Below, piece by piece: positions 22,221 to 35,322 of a stretch of DNA of 64,000 nt (the first letter of the stretch is position 1; each line of letters starts with the position of its first letter). This stretch comes from Dendrobium chrysotoxum (lineage: Eukaryota; Streptophyta; Magnoliopsida; Asparagales; Orchidaceae), in NCBI GenBank assembly GCA_019925795.1, contig CM034312.1:27493914-27557913 (forward strand), read 5' to 3'. Both the position numbers and the translations under genes were made by a program. A model generated the notes under the pieces. That model saw nothing but the letters and a program-made list of their open reading frames with translations. It had not been told where the DNA came from and ran no database searches.

Positions 22221-24539
22221 GGGGTTGTTTGGCTGCAAATAGATAAATCTTGTAAATCCAGATTCACCTAATTTTGAGTATGTTAAATTCTAAAAAATAT
22301 TTGGCATGAAATATATTAACTCGTTTAAAATTATTTGACAATGCAAGTATATTCAAGACAATTAATTCAGATGAGATTTATGCAAAAGAGATTATAATGA
22401 AATTATAATTATTAATATAAACATATCTACTCATGAATTTCAAATAAAAGTACACAACAATATAAGTAACATATCCAATAAGATTAAAAATACAATTAAA
22501 TAAAATTTTTTCTTTAATGGGATGTACTTAAGTTGATTGGTATTGTGGGCTTATTGTGGCGATTGAATTTCTCATTGCATCACCCTGAAGGCCTGAACTA
22601 TCTCCTTAAATGGTGCATTCACATTAGGGTATGCACTATTAACTTATATCTCATTGAAATCACTATCATGCTGCATTTCAATTTGAGATATGTTAAAATA
22701 TATATCCTATTTGTTGTAATGTCCAGTAAAATTATGCAACACTACAAATAAGCAGTATATCAAAGTTGCCACTTATGAGTTATTTCTTGGAATTTCTATT
22801 TCCATTTATTAAATATTTTATCGACTAGATTTTGTAATTATGTGTGGTAATGATTGTAATCTCTATTTCCATTTAATTTGAGTGTTATAGCGCAACAAGA
22901 GACTTAATGCACCTTGCTAGAATATTCTCGCCATTGCGAGAAGGAAATCTAATAGTACAATTAGAACAAGCCAATTTGCAGAATGAAGGCACATCAGTGA
23001 GGTTGTGATCTTTGTTTCGAAGGTTGGCAATAGTAATATATCATTGCAGTTCTCCGTGCCTCTCAAAAACTCGCTTTTGAGATTGGCCTCGAACAAATTG
23101 CTACATATCTGAAACTTCTCATTCCTTGTTTTTTTGTTCTTGGTTTTTTATTCATTCTTCTAATTTTCATGTAGTAATTTTTTTATCAGTCTTATCTGTT
23201 GCCTCATTTTAACTATTGGTTTTGACAGATGTTTATTATTTTCAATTCCAATTTTTTAAGTCTAAGGATGATGTTTGATTAGATTATATGGTCAATTATA
23301 ATGAGTTTATTTAATATTTCTTTTTATGGATGTATAAAAGTAAAAGCCATGGATTTTGGGTGTTAAAGGTTTTAATTTGTTCATATCATTTGGACGATAA
23401 GATTTTTTTTATGCATAAGATTTGTTTGCTTTAGAATAATTTAAGCAAAATCATGTGATGTGATAATTATTTTATTTATAATATTGACTTATTGATTTTT
23501 TGATGTCATACAAATTGATGGTTAAAGTTTGAGGCAGTCGCTCTTCCTAAAATGTAAAAATAGAATTTTTAAATCCTACTATTTCTTAAATCTCATTTTT
23601 CCCAATGTTATCATAAATCTTAAATTTATTAAATTCGATAGTTCAATGGTTTTAACTCTTTATTGTACTAAAATGAAGAGAACATGAACACGTATGTGGT
23701 TGTGCAATAAGTTGTCACAGTCTTAACATCCCATGTCGCCCAATTGTGACTTCATATTTGTGTGTAACTCTATAAAGAGCAATTGCATTTTTTTATTTCT
23801 CACATCACCTCATACTCCATCGTTCATTCTCAACTCATCAACCCCCATTTGCGTGCGGTTCAACACTCTAGCAGGCATAGCTGCTTTAATTGAGGAGATC
23901 AAGCAAGTTTTAAATTTCTTTTCTTAACTATTAATGGCTATCAATTAAGATAAGAAGTCCGAGTCGAGTATTTTGCTGTTGTTGTATGGACTTGACAAAT
24001 CTTTGAGAAATTGAGGAAAACTCAAATGGGGCAAAATTTTTTTCATTGCAATTTTTGTATGTAGCTAGTAATATTTTTCTTTGTAATTATTGTTATCCTC
24101 GTTGATTATATTGGTTTGAGTAATCTATTAATTAAAATGAGTAATTTATAAAGTTGAAAATAATTATTTTTTTAAATTTCAAGTAATTTGTAAATTTTGT
24201 AATTTGGCAGGAATTTGAATATTGTGTATTACATATTTTGATTGAATGTGTGCTCAGTTGCAATGCTCGATTTTATTTTTCTCTACTTGGTTGCCATGAT
24301 TATAATATGTATGTAATTATCTTCACCATTTTATTCTCATTATTTGCTTGGATGTGTTAGATTTCCTTTATTTTTAATAACTATTTCAAATCGTGAAGTA
24401 TATTGTCCAACAGTTTCATATGATTTAGCACAATTTAATATTTATTATGTTAAATTATTTTTAGAATTCAACCCAATTTGGATTTACTAAATTCGGATTT
24501 AAAGGATTAGCTAAATCCTACTTGCAGTCAAACAACGTC
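22221..24539. mobile_element. Candidate PIF/Harbinger-like element enclosing snoRNA copy 2
   Basis: GGGGTTGTTTGGCTGCAA at the left and GCAGTCAAACAACGTC at the right are inverted matches, and similarity continues inward (AAATCCAGATT against AATTTGGATTT). Both ends abut a TTA/TAA triplet, the target length used by PIF/Harbinger elements. No transposase is seen. These may instead be the outer ends of two separate small elements. The homologous flank of copy 2 (GACTTAATGCACC) lacks the inserted end that lies before copy 3, which supports insertion at that point. Confidence 0.35.
22969..23108 (+). ncRNA. H/ACA snoRNA copy 2
   Basis: Hairpin 1 is closed by GCCAA with TTGGC. The hinge carries ATAGTA (23030-23035, fits H box ANANNA). 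Hairpin 2 has lower stem GCAGTT with AATTGC and upper stem CTCAAAA with TTTTGAG. The ACA box is at 23103-23105 with three bases after it. The two bulged pockets would guide pseudouridylation of a target RNA. The target was not identified. Confidence 0.8.
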
Positions 24540-24637
24540 TTAATGTGCTTGCTTGAATATTGTTGCCATTACATTCGTTTCATTACTATTTTTGTAAATG
24601 GTTAAATAAGAAAAAAAATCTGAAGTACAGGTAGTAA

Positions 24638-24781
24638 AGGCCAATTTGCAGAATGATGGCACATCTGTAACATTGTGATCTTTGTTTCGAAGGTTGGCTA
24701 TAGAAATTTGTTGTGGCAGTTCTCCGTGCCTCTCAAAAAAAAATCACTATTGAGGTTGGCCTCGAACAAACTGCTACATTT
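24638..24781 (+). ncRNA. H/ACA snoRNA copy 3
   Basis: The two-hairpin layout matches copy 2: GCCAA (24640-24644) with TTGGC (24694-24698), H box ATAGAA (24700-24705), lower stem of hairpin 2 GGCAGTT with AACTGCT (24769-24775), and ACA at 24776-24778. A T-run follows directly. The pockets are nearly the same as in copy 2 (TTCTCCGTGCC and TTGGCCTCGAAC), so the two copies probably share targets. About 60 bp of upstream sequence is also shared with copy 2. Confidence 0.8.
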
Positions 24782-24789
24782 TTTTTTAA

Positions 24790-27475
24790 TTTTTAATTTT
24801 AATTTTTTTCACTTTTTGAAGCATTTTTTCTCCACGCTTTCTAGCTACTTACCAGATGTTTCCTTTGTTCAAGCTCCGAATTTTATTTAAGTTTTGAGTT
24901 AGAAGTTTTGCCGGCTTTTTCTTTTCCTTTTTTGTCTAGTCGTGAGTTTGTTTTTTCGGGGTTATTTTGGTTGAAGTGTTGTGATTGATGGCAAAATTAA
25001 ACTACGGCTTGTTAATCTTTTTTATTAGAGATTATTGGCTGATGCTATGGACTTTGGTTGCTAAAAGGTATTAATTACCAATCTATTAATTGTTCAATCT
25101 ACTTAGGATGAAACCTATTATCTCAAGAAACAAAACTTGTTTGAAGGATTTAAATGACATTAACTGCCTTTATGTACCCAACTGTGAAGGATGAAGGAAA
25201 GACTCATTGGGCATACCGCTTGGCAACATATCCGTCCCATCCATCACTTTTTTTGCTAGAGATGAAGGAAGGATCTGTCAGTTGTGTCAGTAAATAGCAT
25301 CTCGTCCCATCTCTTTTAACACTAGAGGATGAAGGAGCTATATAATGATGATTGTAAAGGGTATGTAATGATGGTTAGTTAAGGTGCTAAGTGGTGATTT
25401 GTGCTAATTAATCTATGTTTTAGGACAGTAAAACTCATTTGTAGGACTTTAAAGACATTGGATGTTTTTTATATCCACTCGTAAAGGATGGGAGAGGGAC
25501 CCACTAATTGTATCAATGATCATACTGCTTGATGGTATCTCGTCATTGATCATACTGCTTGACAGTATCTCGTCTGATCCATCCCTGTTGGAACTAGAGG
25601 ATGTGGAAGCTTTGTAATGATGATAGAAATTTGGATTTCTATTTAAGGGAATTGGACTTGCTCATCCAACTGCTATTGATATTTCAACATTTTTCTTTGT
25701 TCTTAGAGCAGTTATACGTTTGATTGATGCTACAATATGGTGTGCTTTGTATATCTAAGGATTACACACTAATGTGCGTAGGAGATAATAACAAAATGGT
25801 TCAAGTTCCCATAACCACCAAGCTTGTTAATTGATAATATTACATCTTGCATCACTTGAATCTTGATTGAAATAGAAATGAGGTGCAACTAATTTGTCAT
25901 TTTCCATTAAGAGTGGATTTAGGACTACACATATTACAGATATATGGTACATGTGAGGCTATTTTGTCGAATTTATATTGGAACTCACTAGTTTTGTATG
26001 TCGGAGTTGTATCTATTGAGGGTAAGAACAATGAGATGCTGTTGACATAGGTAGAAGGATGTAGAACATACAAAAATTTTTATGTTCAAACTATTATATG
26101 ATCCAAGATCCTGATTTTAGCACTCAAAATTTTGGCGCCACAATAACCAACAAAGTTTCACTGTGAGAATTTTGCTATATAGAATAATATTGTTGAATAT
26201 AAGAAAGTGTCATCAAATGATTCTAGGTTTTTAATCAGATATATGGACCATCATGATATTTCATATCATTATTCCTAGATTAAGATTTCAAATTATTTTG
26301 AAACCAATTGAGATAATTGGCCATATAGTTGCCTAGTTTAATGTGCACTTATATATGTTGGTATGTGATGCAAGGAGAAATGTTATAACAGCAAATTTTG
26401 ATTGTTCGGAGAAGTCATATAGGTCTCTAATATCATTTCATAGAAGCAATAAGATTATTAATGCCAGGTACTTTTTCTAGATTTGCTTTTGCTTCATCAC
26501 ATAGTTTTAGAAATTTGTTCTGAGAGTTTCGAAGCGTCTATTGTTGGTTTGTCTCATTATTGCCCTGTACTAAATCTAAATAGCACTTCTTTTGAGTGAA
26601 GTATAAAGGTACCTTGCTAATTGTTGTTGGGATTAATTCTAATAATAGTTTGTTCAAGCTTGCATTTGATGTCATCGAGTTAGAATCCTATGAATCATGG
26701 AAGTAGTTCTTGCATAACTTATAGGATTCCAATGAAACTATTCTTTGTCATCATAAACTTTGCTTGGTATATGATGAGCAACCTGGCTTGGTTCATGTTT
26801 GTAGGGAGATTTTTTTTTAGGGTGTTCATCATAATTATTTGTCTTTTAAGAGGAAATTTAAAGTCAAATGGGATTCAAAGGGTGTGAAAATGTTGTAGGA
26901 GAAAGTATATTATGTTTAGAGTAAGACAATCTAGATATTTTTAATTTGCAAATAACTCATCATTTTAATTTAAGGAAGTATAACAAGTTGATAAAGTAAG
27001 ACTTGACAAAACGGACCTTTATTATGATGGTGGTTTTCGCTATAGAATAATAATCTTATATGCTTCTGAATCTTTGAATGACATTCTTAGGTGTGCACAT
27101 ATATTATAATATAATTGTGTGGGTCTTTGAAAGGATATTGTTAGTGGGGTCAGAATGTAAAAGGTATGATCGCACTATCCTGTAAAATAAAATGATCGTA
27201 TGCTTGTACACTCTACACAAGCAGGCTAATGAGAGAGTAGATGGAATCATACATACGATTATTCATGGAGAATATTACCTTTCACTTACTTATCTCGATG
27301 GATAATAATATGTATGACTCAATATTCATAAGATTTTCACAATTTGATATATCAGCTCAAATGAAGTTTACTCTTGGAATTTTGAAAAATTTAAAGCTAA
27401 TCATACTATACGATTTTACTTCATACAGTATGAACAGAATTACTTTTTACTCTTTCTTTAAACACAAAAATTAAA
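24790..27475. other. Intergenic; degenerate 300-bp duplication near 25130-25640
   Basis: No gene was recognised. Two stretches (about 25130-25350 and 25430-25640) share the order ACTTTAAAGACATT, GTAAAGGATG, CATACTGCTTG and CTAGAGGATG, a diverged tandem duplication of about 300 bp. Within the second, a 30-bp unit is repeated head to tail (25515-25544 and 25545-25574). GAATCCTAT (about 26683) and its complement 40 bp on form a short inverted repeat. Confidence 0.45.
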
Positions 27476-27479
27476 CCAT

Positions 27480-28895
27480 AAAGAAAATAAACTGCAGAAA
27501 AAAAATGCGAAAAAGTAAACAGTGAACAGAAAATATCAGAATTTATAGTGGTTCGGTCAAACACGACCTACATCCACTCCCTAGAGATTTCATCTTTAGG
27601 TATTGCATTAAACTCAAGTGACTCTTTTTGCCCCCACAGCAAGGAGGAGAAGCCTTTACAAACTCTTTTCCACCAACCCGGTGCGGTAGAGAACTGTCGT
27701 CCTTTTTCACCCTCCTAGTGAAGGCAGAGAACCAAACGTCCTTTTACACTCTCCAAGTGCGGTAGAGAACCGTCGTCCTTTTTCACCCTCCTGGTGAAGG
27801 CAGAGAACCAAACATCATTTTACACTCTCCAAGTGCGGTAGAGAATCGTCGACCTTTTTCACCCTCCAAGTGACGGCAGAGAACCGGAATCCTCTCGAAC
27901 AAGTACTCTTGCAAAAGTCTCCAAGAAACATATGAAGATGCTAGATGAACAAGTAAAGAAATCATCGCAATTGGATAACCTTGTGAATCCCTTCATAATT
28001 TTCTCTTCAAAAATTTCTCAACTCTTACTCCCAAACACTCTCCCTTTTACTTTCCAAAAGTATTTTCGCAGAAGGATCTTCTTACAAGTCAGTTTAAAAG
28101 ATCCTTATATATTAAAGGCAAGAAAAATCGTCCAAAAATTGAATTTTTTAAGTTTCACGCGTCCCGATCGTCCCGTACGATTGATATTCGTACTGTACGA
28201 ATAGTTCAAATCATTGAACAATTCGTCTCGTACGATTCAATACGAACCTAAATCAGAGTCGTTCGTACCACAAAATCTTCTGTACGAATTATATTTCGTA
28301 CTGTACGAATAGTTCAAAAAATGAACGATTCGTCCTGTACGAATCAGTACGAACCCAATTCAGTGCCCTTCGTACAGTAAAATCTTTTATATGAATTATA
28401 TTTCGTACTGTATGAATAGTTCAAATAATGAACGATTCGTCCCGTACGAACCAATATGAACCCAATTCAGTGCCCTTTGTATAACAAAATCTTCTGTACG
28501 AAATATATTTCGTACTGTACGAATGTAATTTAGAAAGAATTTTCTTGGTATATGGGTTCGATATGGAGGACATATACTACAGATTGTCTCGTATGATATC
28601 AAATCGTACTGTACGATCAGTTTAATAAAAATTTCAACTCCCTCATTGTGTGTGTGCACAGCTATCCAACTTACAATCACACTATCAGACTCAAGAAAAA
28701 AATAAAATTTACAAATTTTATTTACAGTGAACAAATGAACTCGAAGTCTTCAGCAATCTGGAGTGTGAATTTTCTGAAAAATACTTTAGTACACATAACA
28801 AAAACTCAAATATTTGTTAGGAGATGAATAAACAAATAATAAGCTTTTGTAATCATCAAAACATAAACTTGAATTAGAATTCACTTGAACAACCA
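27480..28895 (-). repeat. Antisense copia LTR, same family as 9431-11084
   Basis: Read on the minus strand it starts TGGTTGTTCAAGTG (28895 downward) and follows the copia LTR: GTAC palindromes (TCGTACTGTACGA at 28188, 28296, 28510 and 28604, and a one-base variant at 28403), a TATA box near 28110, and hairpin repeats at 27660-27890 duplicated in a 76-bp step. The GTAC part is a tandem array with a 107-108 bp period, tidier than in the other LTRs. It is probably a solo LTR or a fragment, because no internal copia sequence was found beside it. The 3' end of the LTR (low coordinate) is unclear. Confidence 0.75.
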
Positions 28896-28899
28896 GATT

Positions 28900-31860
28900 T
28901 ATCCAAATCATAACAATTTTAATTCAGAGATTTAAATTAGGAATATATAGAATATGTAAATGAATATATCTCATGTCATGTATGTATGAATCAAATGCAT
29001 AAATAAAATATTTTATTCATTTATTTGAAAATAAATATAATCCAAGATCTGCAAGAAAGTAAGGTGATCAGACTCCACAACAATAAACTTGATTTCTACA
29101 CCTATGAAACATGTAGATTTAAATGCATTTGTTTATCATCTTCTGGTTCTGAGTTTTCTTATAGAATTCCAAACTGGAATACTATCTAAAAGAGAGAAAA
29201 ATATCTTTTGTAATCATATATGTGTATATAAGAAAATATTTTTAAATCTTTATAACTCTTGATACCATATATTTTATATTTGACTCTTTGCATATACATC
29301 TCCACCTAGGTACATTCTATACTGAATTTTCTTTTACAAACATCTTAGGTATATTCTATTATGACATTTTACTTGAGTAGTAATGATATGATGTACAAAT
29401 ATAGACAAAGTGCATTGTGAAACAATGTGTATAAAATGCATGTATGACATCCAGAGTATAGAAAGTAAACAAACTAACTAAGGATACTCTCTAGGTAAAA
29501 TTATCTGCATCACACCAAAATACGCTAACGACCTAGTCTAAGATTAGAGTTTGTGTTCCTAGCAAATAAGTTTTAGTGTGTAAAATGTCGTGTGTCTTTG
29601 ATATGTTCTAAGATATTTATTGTTTAAGTTATTTAAATTTGAAATTTCTTGTTGGTTATAAGTCAAAGAAGATTTTAATTTAACTTTAAGTTTTAATATT
29701 TTAGAATTTTATTAACTAAATTTTAAAGGATTTTATTTATTCGAGTTATTTTATTTTAAGTTTTAAAAAACTATGTTAATTAATGGCTTCAAAGTGTAGA
29801 AGTAACTAATCTAAGTCATAAGGCTAATAATCGTAATGTTATTATTCCCTCATAAAAGATAGGATTGGCTGCATAAAGGCTTTGCATTTTAATTACATGT
29901 TTTAGTCCTTAAGAGCTTTTAATCCAATAAAACTTTGTCTTTCTAAAATGAGTTAAGTACAAGGATATAAAATTCTAATTTTATCGTGTTTAATTATTGT
30001 TTATTAATGTTCATTAGTTTAGATTGATTTTGTTGATTACTTATTGAATTATTAAGATTATATTAAATTTTCTTAATTTTTAATGATTTTTTAATGATTG
30101 AGTTGATTTAAAATTTAACTTTTTGATTTACTTAGAATTTTAAGTGTATCTGATTTTTTAATAAATATTAAGTTTAATTTAAAGTTCAATGCCTTTTGAA
30201 TTTGCGTTATTCAGAATTTTTTAGAATTATTTATGAATTTTATCAATTTAGTCCATTAATTAGTGAATTAAGTTGGTTAATCAATGAATTTTAAAATTTT
30301 AGCGAATGTATGTTTAATTTGACGAGGCTTTTAATTGTCATTTGTTTAGAATTTAGTTCTTAGTAACCTGATTAACATGTATTATTAAGATTTAATTTGG
30401 ATTTATTATGGGTTGATGAAAGTTTTATGTCAGTTATGTGTGTGTATGTAGACTCCATTAATTGACAGACTAAATGATTCTCAATTGTAGTGAGATTTAA
30501 AACATAAGTTCATCAGAACATATGTTTCAAATTCACTGAATTTGATTTTATCAAAACCTTCCTAAGTTTTACAATTAATTATTCAAGATAAATGCAGTTA
30601 TAAACATGAGGATTTAGTTCATGTAATTTAATCATCAGATTGAGTTATTAATCAACACTAAGTATTTTTAATTTTGGCTCTAATGAATAGAATCCTATTC
30701 AGTAGCGTGCAAGCGATATTGAAAAGTTAAATGCATTATTTTTATAAAGACCTAAAGTTTAGGAGATCATATTCACATGCAAGACTGAGAGGACTTAGAG
30801 GGTTTTAAGTTTTAGAATTACCTTATCGGAGCTAATCAACGGTGCAACCGGCCGTAGCACCTCTATTTGAAAGAAATAGAAATGACTGAATACTCCATAG
30901 TTTTGTTGTCCAATTTATCTCAAATGTACCTCGTGAATAACGCGAAGAGAAAAGCAGATGTCAGAATTTTATGTATTTTGATATTTAAAGTCATATGCAT
31001 GTGAAATTTAAGATAGTATTTGAGAACAATTATATATGTAACGATGATATGAGAAATTAAAAGATATGTAATTATCTCAATTTTAATTAAAAATTATTAA
31101 ATATAATAACATTTATTAATAAAATTTATTGTAGGGGTATATTCAACACATGATTACTAAAATATAAAAAAGTGTGTCAAGAATTGATCTATTGTTTCAA
31201 GTGTAAGATGCATATTTTAAGAAAAAAAAATTTCATTTTATCTCCTTTTCATTTTCTTAAGTTTTAACTCGACAAAATAATATGATAAGTTTCATAATTT
31301 ATGTGATGTATTACATTGTCATTATCAAAATAAATAAATCATATCAATGAAATTTGATGTTCTCTCTCATTTATATTACACTTCTATTAATTAAGGGATA
31401 TTAGTATCTATTTCTCTTTATTTTACATTAAAATTAGTATTCATTTCATATTTTCTTTATCTTAGAAATTTAATTATGGGAAAATAAAATAAAAGCATGC
31501 ATATACAGTATATTACTCAACATACGTAAGACTTGCCACTTCTACAAGTGAAGAGAGTATGTCTGAACGAAATCTTCACCGTAAATCCCTTTGGGTGTGG
31601 TCGGCCCTAGCCTTAATAAAAATTATTAAGAGAATAATATGAATTTATCTCATAGCCCTTGATGCTCTTGATTTGACGGCTGATATGTAATGCTGCTTTT
31701 GATGTTAAATTTATGCCATTAAATGAGAAATTGCTCAAATTGATAAGATAGAAAAAAAGTGAAGTTAAAATAATTTTGTACTCAAATTTAATTTAAAAGA
31801 TCAATTTGAATGATAAGACTTGCCACTTCTACAAGTGAAGAGAGTATGTACTCAATTTAT
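28900..31860 (-). repeat. Left arm of a 6.1 kb inverted repeat (LTR-like, antisense)
   Basis: The reverse complement of this arm matches 32040-35045 almost from end to end. Examples are 30830-30890 (GGAGCTAATCAACGGTGC) against 33165-33235, 29515-29600 against 34335-34420, and 31560-31720 against 32130-32280. The sequence is a distant relative of the Tat-like LTRs of this window. It contains a 36-bp block at 31527-31562 that occurs again, identical, at 31814-31849. Confidence 0.85.
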
Positions 31861-32040
31861 TTAATTTTAAATTAATCAGAGTATATGTTTCATATTTTAA
31901 AATAAAAATGTTAATAATAATAAAAATAATAATATATGTATGTGTGTATTCTGATTAATTTATAATTAAATCATTTAAATTAAATTTAATTAATTAAATT
32001 TAAATAAAATAAAATAAATAAATAATATAATTAATAAATA
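31861..32040. repeat. AT-rich centre of the inverted repeat
   Basis: ATTAATCAGA near 31871 and TCTGATTAAT near 31950 form the innermost inverted match, so the palindrome has almost no unique spacer. The rest is TAATAATAA-like and TTAAATTTAA-like low-complexity DNA. Confidence 0.7.
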
Positions 32041-35000
32041 CTTGCCATCAAATTGATCTTTTAAATTAAGCTTGAGTATAAAATTATTTTAACTTCACTT
32101 TTTCTATCTAATCAATTTGAGTAATTTTTTATTTAGTCTTTTAGATTTAACATCAAAAGCAGCATTCAATATCAGATGTCTAATAGAGGGCATCAAGGAC
32201 TATGAGGTAAATTCATATTATTCTCTTAACAAGTTTTATTAAGGTTAAGGTTGGTCACACCTAAGGGGATTAATGATGAGGGATTCATTCGGATACGCTC
32301 TCTTCACTCGATGCCCCCATCCTCTTCTGACTCTAGTGAGTCGCACTCCACCTCCTCTCCCCTAGCCATTGATCTAACCGGCCTCCTCTCTTCCAGTCGC
32401 CGACTGCTCTCTCTCACACTAGCAACTACTAGCCACCGACGTTAGCCCCTCGACCTCTTTAACGCCGACAGACATCATCCTGTAAACCTCTTGTTGTACG
32501 GCCGCTGTGCCACAATCCAGCCAACTGCTTAGAAGTGATAAGTCTCACGTATGTTGGGTAATGTGTTGTACATGCATGTTTTTATTTTTATTTTTTTATA
32601 GTTTGATTTCTAAGATAAGAAAAATATGAAATAGACATCGACTTTAATGTAAAATGAAGAGCAATAGATATTAATGTCTCTTAATTAATAACAATGAAAG
32701 AGAACATCAGATTTCATTGATATGATTTCTTTGCTTTGATAATGATTATGTATTGCATCACATAAATTCATGGAACTTGTCAGATTAGTTACTCGAGTTA
32801 GAACTTGATAAAATAAAAAGGAGATGGGATGAAAGTTTCTTTTTTTCTTAAATTATGCTTGTTACACTTGAAACAATATATTAATTTTTGACATTCTATT
32901 TTATATTTTAGTAGTCATATGTTGAATATACCCCTATAATAAATTTTGTTATTAAATGTTATTGTATTTAATGAATTTCGATTAAAATTGAGATGGTTAC
33001 ATGTCTTTTAGTTTCTCAAGTCATGTTTACGTATGTAATGGTTCACAAATGTTATCTTAAATTTTTCATGAATATGACATTAGATACCAAAATAAATAAA
33101 ATTCTGATACTTGTTTTTCTTTTCGTGTTATGTACAGTGGAGATGAATTGGAAGACAAAGTTATGAAGTATTCAGTCGTCTCTATTTCTTTCAAATGAAG
33201 GTGTTATGGTCGGTTGCACCGTTGATTAGCTCTGGCGAGGTAAATTCTAAAACTTAGAACCCTATAAGTCTTTTAAGACTTGCATGTGAATATGATTCCC
33301 CAAACTTTAGATCATTGTAGAAATAATACATTTAATTTTTTAAACCCGTTAACCTGTTAATGAGTAGGATTTTATTCGTTTGTGCTAAAATTAAGAATGC
33401 GTAATATTGATTAATAACATAATACATTGAATAGATTGTATGAACAAAATTCCTAAGTGTATAGCTGCATTTATCTTGGGTGATTAATTGTGAAATGTTG
33501 GAAGGCTTTGATAAAATTAATTTTAGTGGGTTTGAAGCACATGTTCTGATTAACTTGTGTTTTAAATCTTACTGCAATTGAGAATCATTTGGTTTGTTAA
33601 TCGGTGGAGCCAACATACACACATAAATGGCATAAGATTTTCATTAACTCATAATAAATTTAGATTAAATTTTAATAATATATATTAATAAGGTTGTTCA
33701 GAATTAAATTCTAAACAAATGAAAATTAGAAGCCTATTTAAATTAGAAATATAACTATTAAAATTATAAAATTCATTAATTAAATCATTTAATTAATTCA
33801 CTAATTAATAGATTGAATTGGTAAAATTCATAAATAATTCAAAGATATTGAACTTTAAATTAAACCTAATATTTATTAAAAAATTAAATACACTTAAAGA
33901 TTTAAGTGAATAAAAAAGTCAAATTTTAAAAAAATATCAGTAATTTAATAACTAATCAATCCAAACCAATGAACATTAATAAACAATAATCAAACACGAT
34001 TAAACAAAGTGATTATTGGGTAACCTGAGTTTATGAGGTTATTAACGTATTTCTAAGGATGATGAAATAAATCTCACAGCCATAGTTTAACAAAAGCAGT
34101 CGTTATTCAACCTAAATAATTATTAATAAAATACTTAGAAATTAGAATTTTATATCTTTGTGATTGACTGCTTTTAGGAAGATAAATATGTATTTGATTG
34201 AAAGATCTTAAGGATTAAAATATTTAATTAAAATGTAAAGCTTCTATGCAATCAATCTTATCTTTTATGGGGGAATGATAGCATTGCAATTATGAGCCTT
34301 AGTGTGTTTTGGTGTGATGCGAGTACCCCTACGACACATTCAAAACACACGACATTTTTCATACTTTAGAATTTATTTGCTATGGCCACTGACTCTAGTT
34401 TTAGGTTAGACCATAGTGTGTTTTGGTGTGACGCGGGTACCTTTTGCTTGGATGGTATCTTTGATATGCTTGTTTATTTATTTTATGGACTCTGGATGTT
34501 ATATCATACATACATTGCATATGTATTTTCATGTTATTTTATTTAATGCAGAAAGAAGAGCACAGTAGAATGTATTTAGGATGCTTGTAAAAAATGGAAA
34601 TTCAAGGTAGAACGTATTTAGGATTGGATGTAAAGTGTTCATTGTATTTTTGTATATTTTAATTTCATAAAGTTGTAAAAGGTTAAACGTGACTGCTTAT
34701 GCATATGTATAGGGCTTCAAAAGATAATCCTTTTTTTTAGGGTGTTCTCTTTTAGAATTTTATAGTGTAGACTTGTAGTTATAAGATAACAAGTAGCCAC
34801 ATTTAAGTCTGTTTCATTCATAAGAGTAGAAAATCAGGTTTGTTGTGGTGGAGTCTTGCCACTTTATTTTGTTGCAGACTTTGGGTGGTATTTATTTTTC
34901 AAATAAATGAATAAATAAAATACAATACATTTGTTTCAAGCATCATATATGGCGTTAGATAGATTTATTTTGCATATTGTAGCTGAATTTGTGTAGAGTA

Positions 35001-35045
35001 ACATAACATAAAATTTAAATTATCATTGTTATTTGGATATAAAGT
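31960..35045 (+). repeat. Right arm of a 6.1 kb inverted repeat (LTR-like, sense)
   Basis: It mirrors the left arm. LTR affinity is shown by TGGGTAACCTGAGTTTATGA (34018; the old LTR has TGGGTAACACAGGCCTACGA at 3531) and by GGTGG-N7-CCACT then TTGCAGACTTTGGGTGGTA at 34847-34891, the conserved hairpin line of the other LTRs. About 220 bp (32311-32531), GC-rich and pyrimidine-rich, is absent from the left arm. A frame at 32251-32445 opens only at TTG and is not supported as a gene. Two copies of GTGTGTTTTGGTGTGA lie near 34303 and 34411. Confidence 0.85.
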
Positions 35046-35322
35046 ATTTTCGTTTAGAAGTGGTGCATTCATAAATTGATCATATAAGTTTAGTATGAAT
35101 TCATTTTTTATGGTATTTTAATTCTTCATAATTTGCATTTTTTTTCTATTTTTAAGTTGGATTGCATCATAATAGTGTTTTTATTTTATGATAATGGTTT
35201 ACTACCACCAACATAGTCGATCTAGTAAATTTGAAAATATAGGGTTCAGAGCAAATTGTGGTGGTTCTATGGTCCATAAATATTTTTATTAGCTTAAAAT
35301 TGTTTATTTTTATTAGCTAAGT

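Larger units (their letters stand above)
21320..24800 (+). ncRNA. Probable snoRNA host transcript / polycistronic unit
   Basis: One promoter precedes three copies of the same H/ACA snoRNA in the same orientation. A pyrimidine tract ending in TTTTTTCAG (to 21507) could be a 3' splice site, so the snoRNAs may be intronic. The 116-codon frame at 21398-21748 does not look like a conserved protein and may be chance. Transcript ends and introns cannot be placed from sequence alone. Confidence 0.45.

Noticed and set aside
22969..23108. A link of the snoRNA to 5.8S rRNA through TTTGCAGAAT
   Set aside because: The match is in the sense orientation, not complementary, so it cannot be a guide pairing.
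28900..35045. A foldback DNA transposon
   Set aside because: Both arms resemble LTRs of this window's Tat-like group and no target duplication was found; an inverted LTR pair explains it better.
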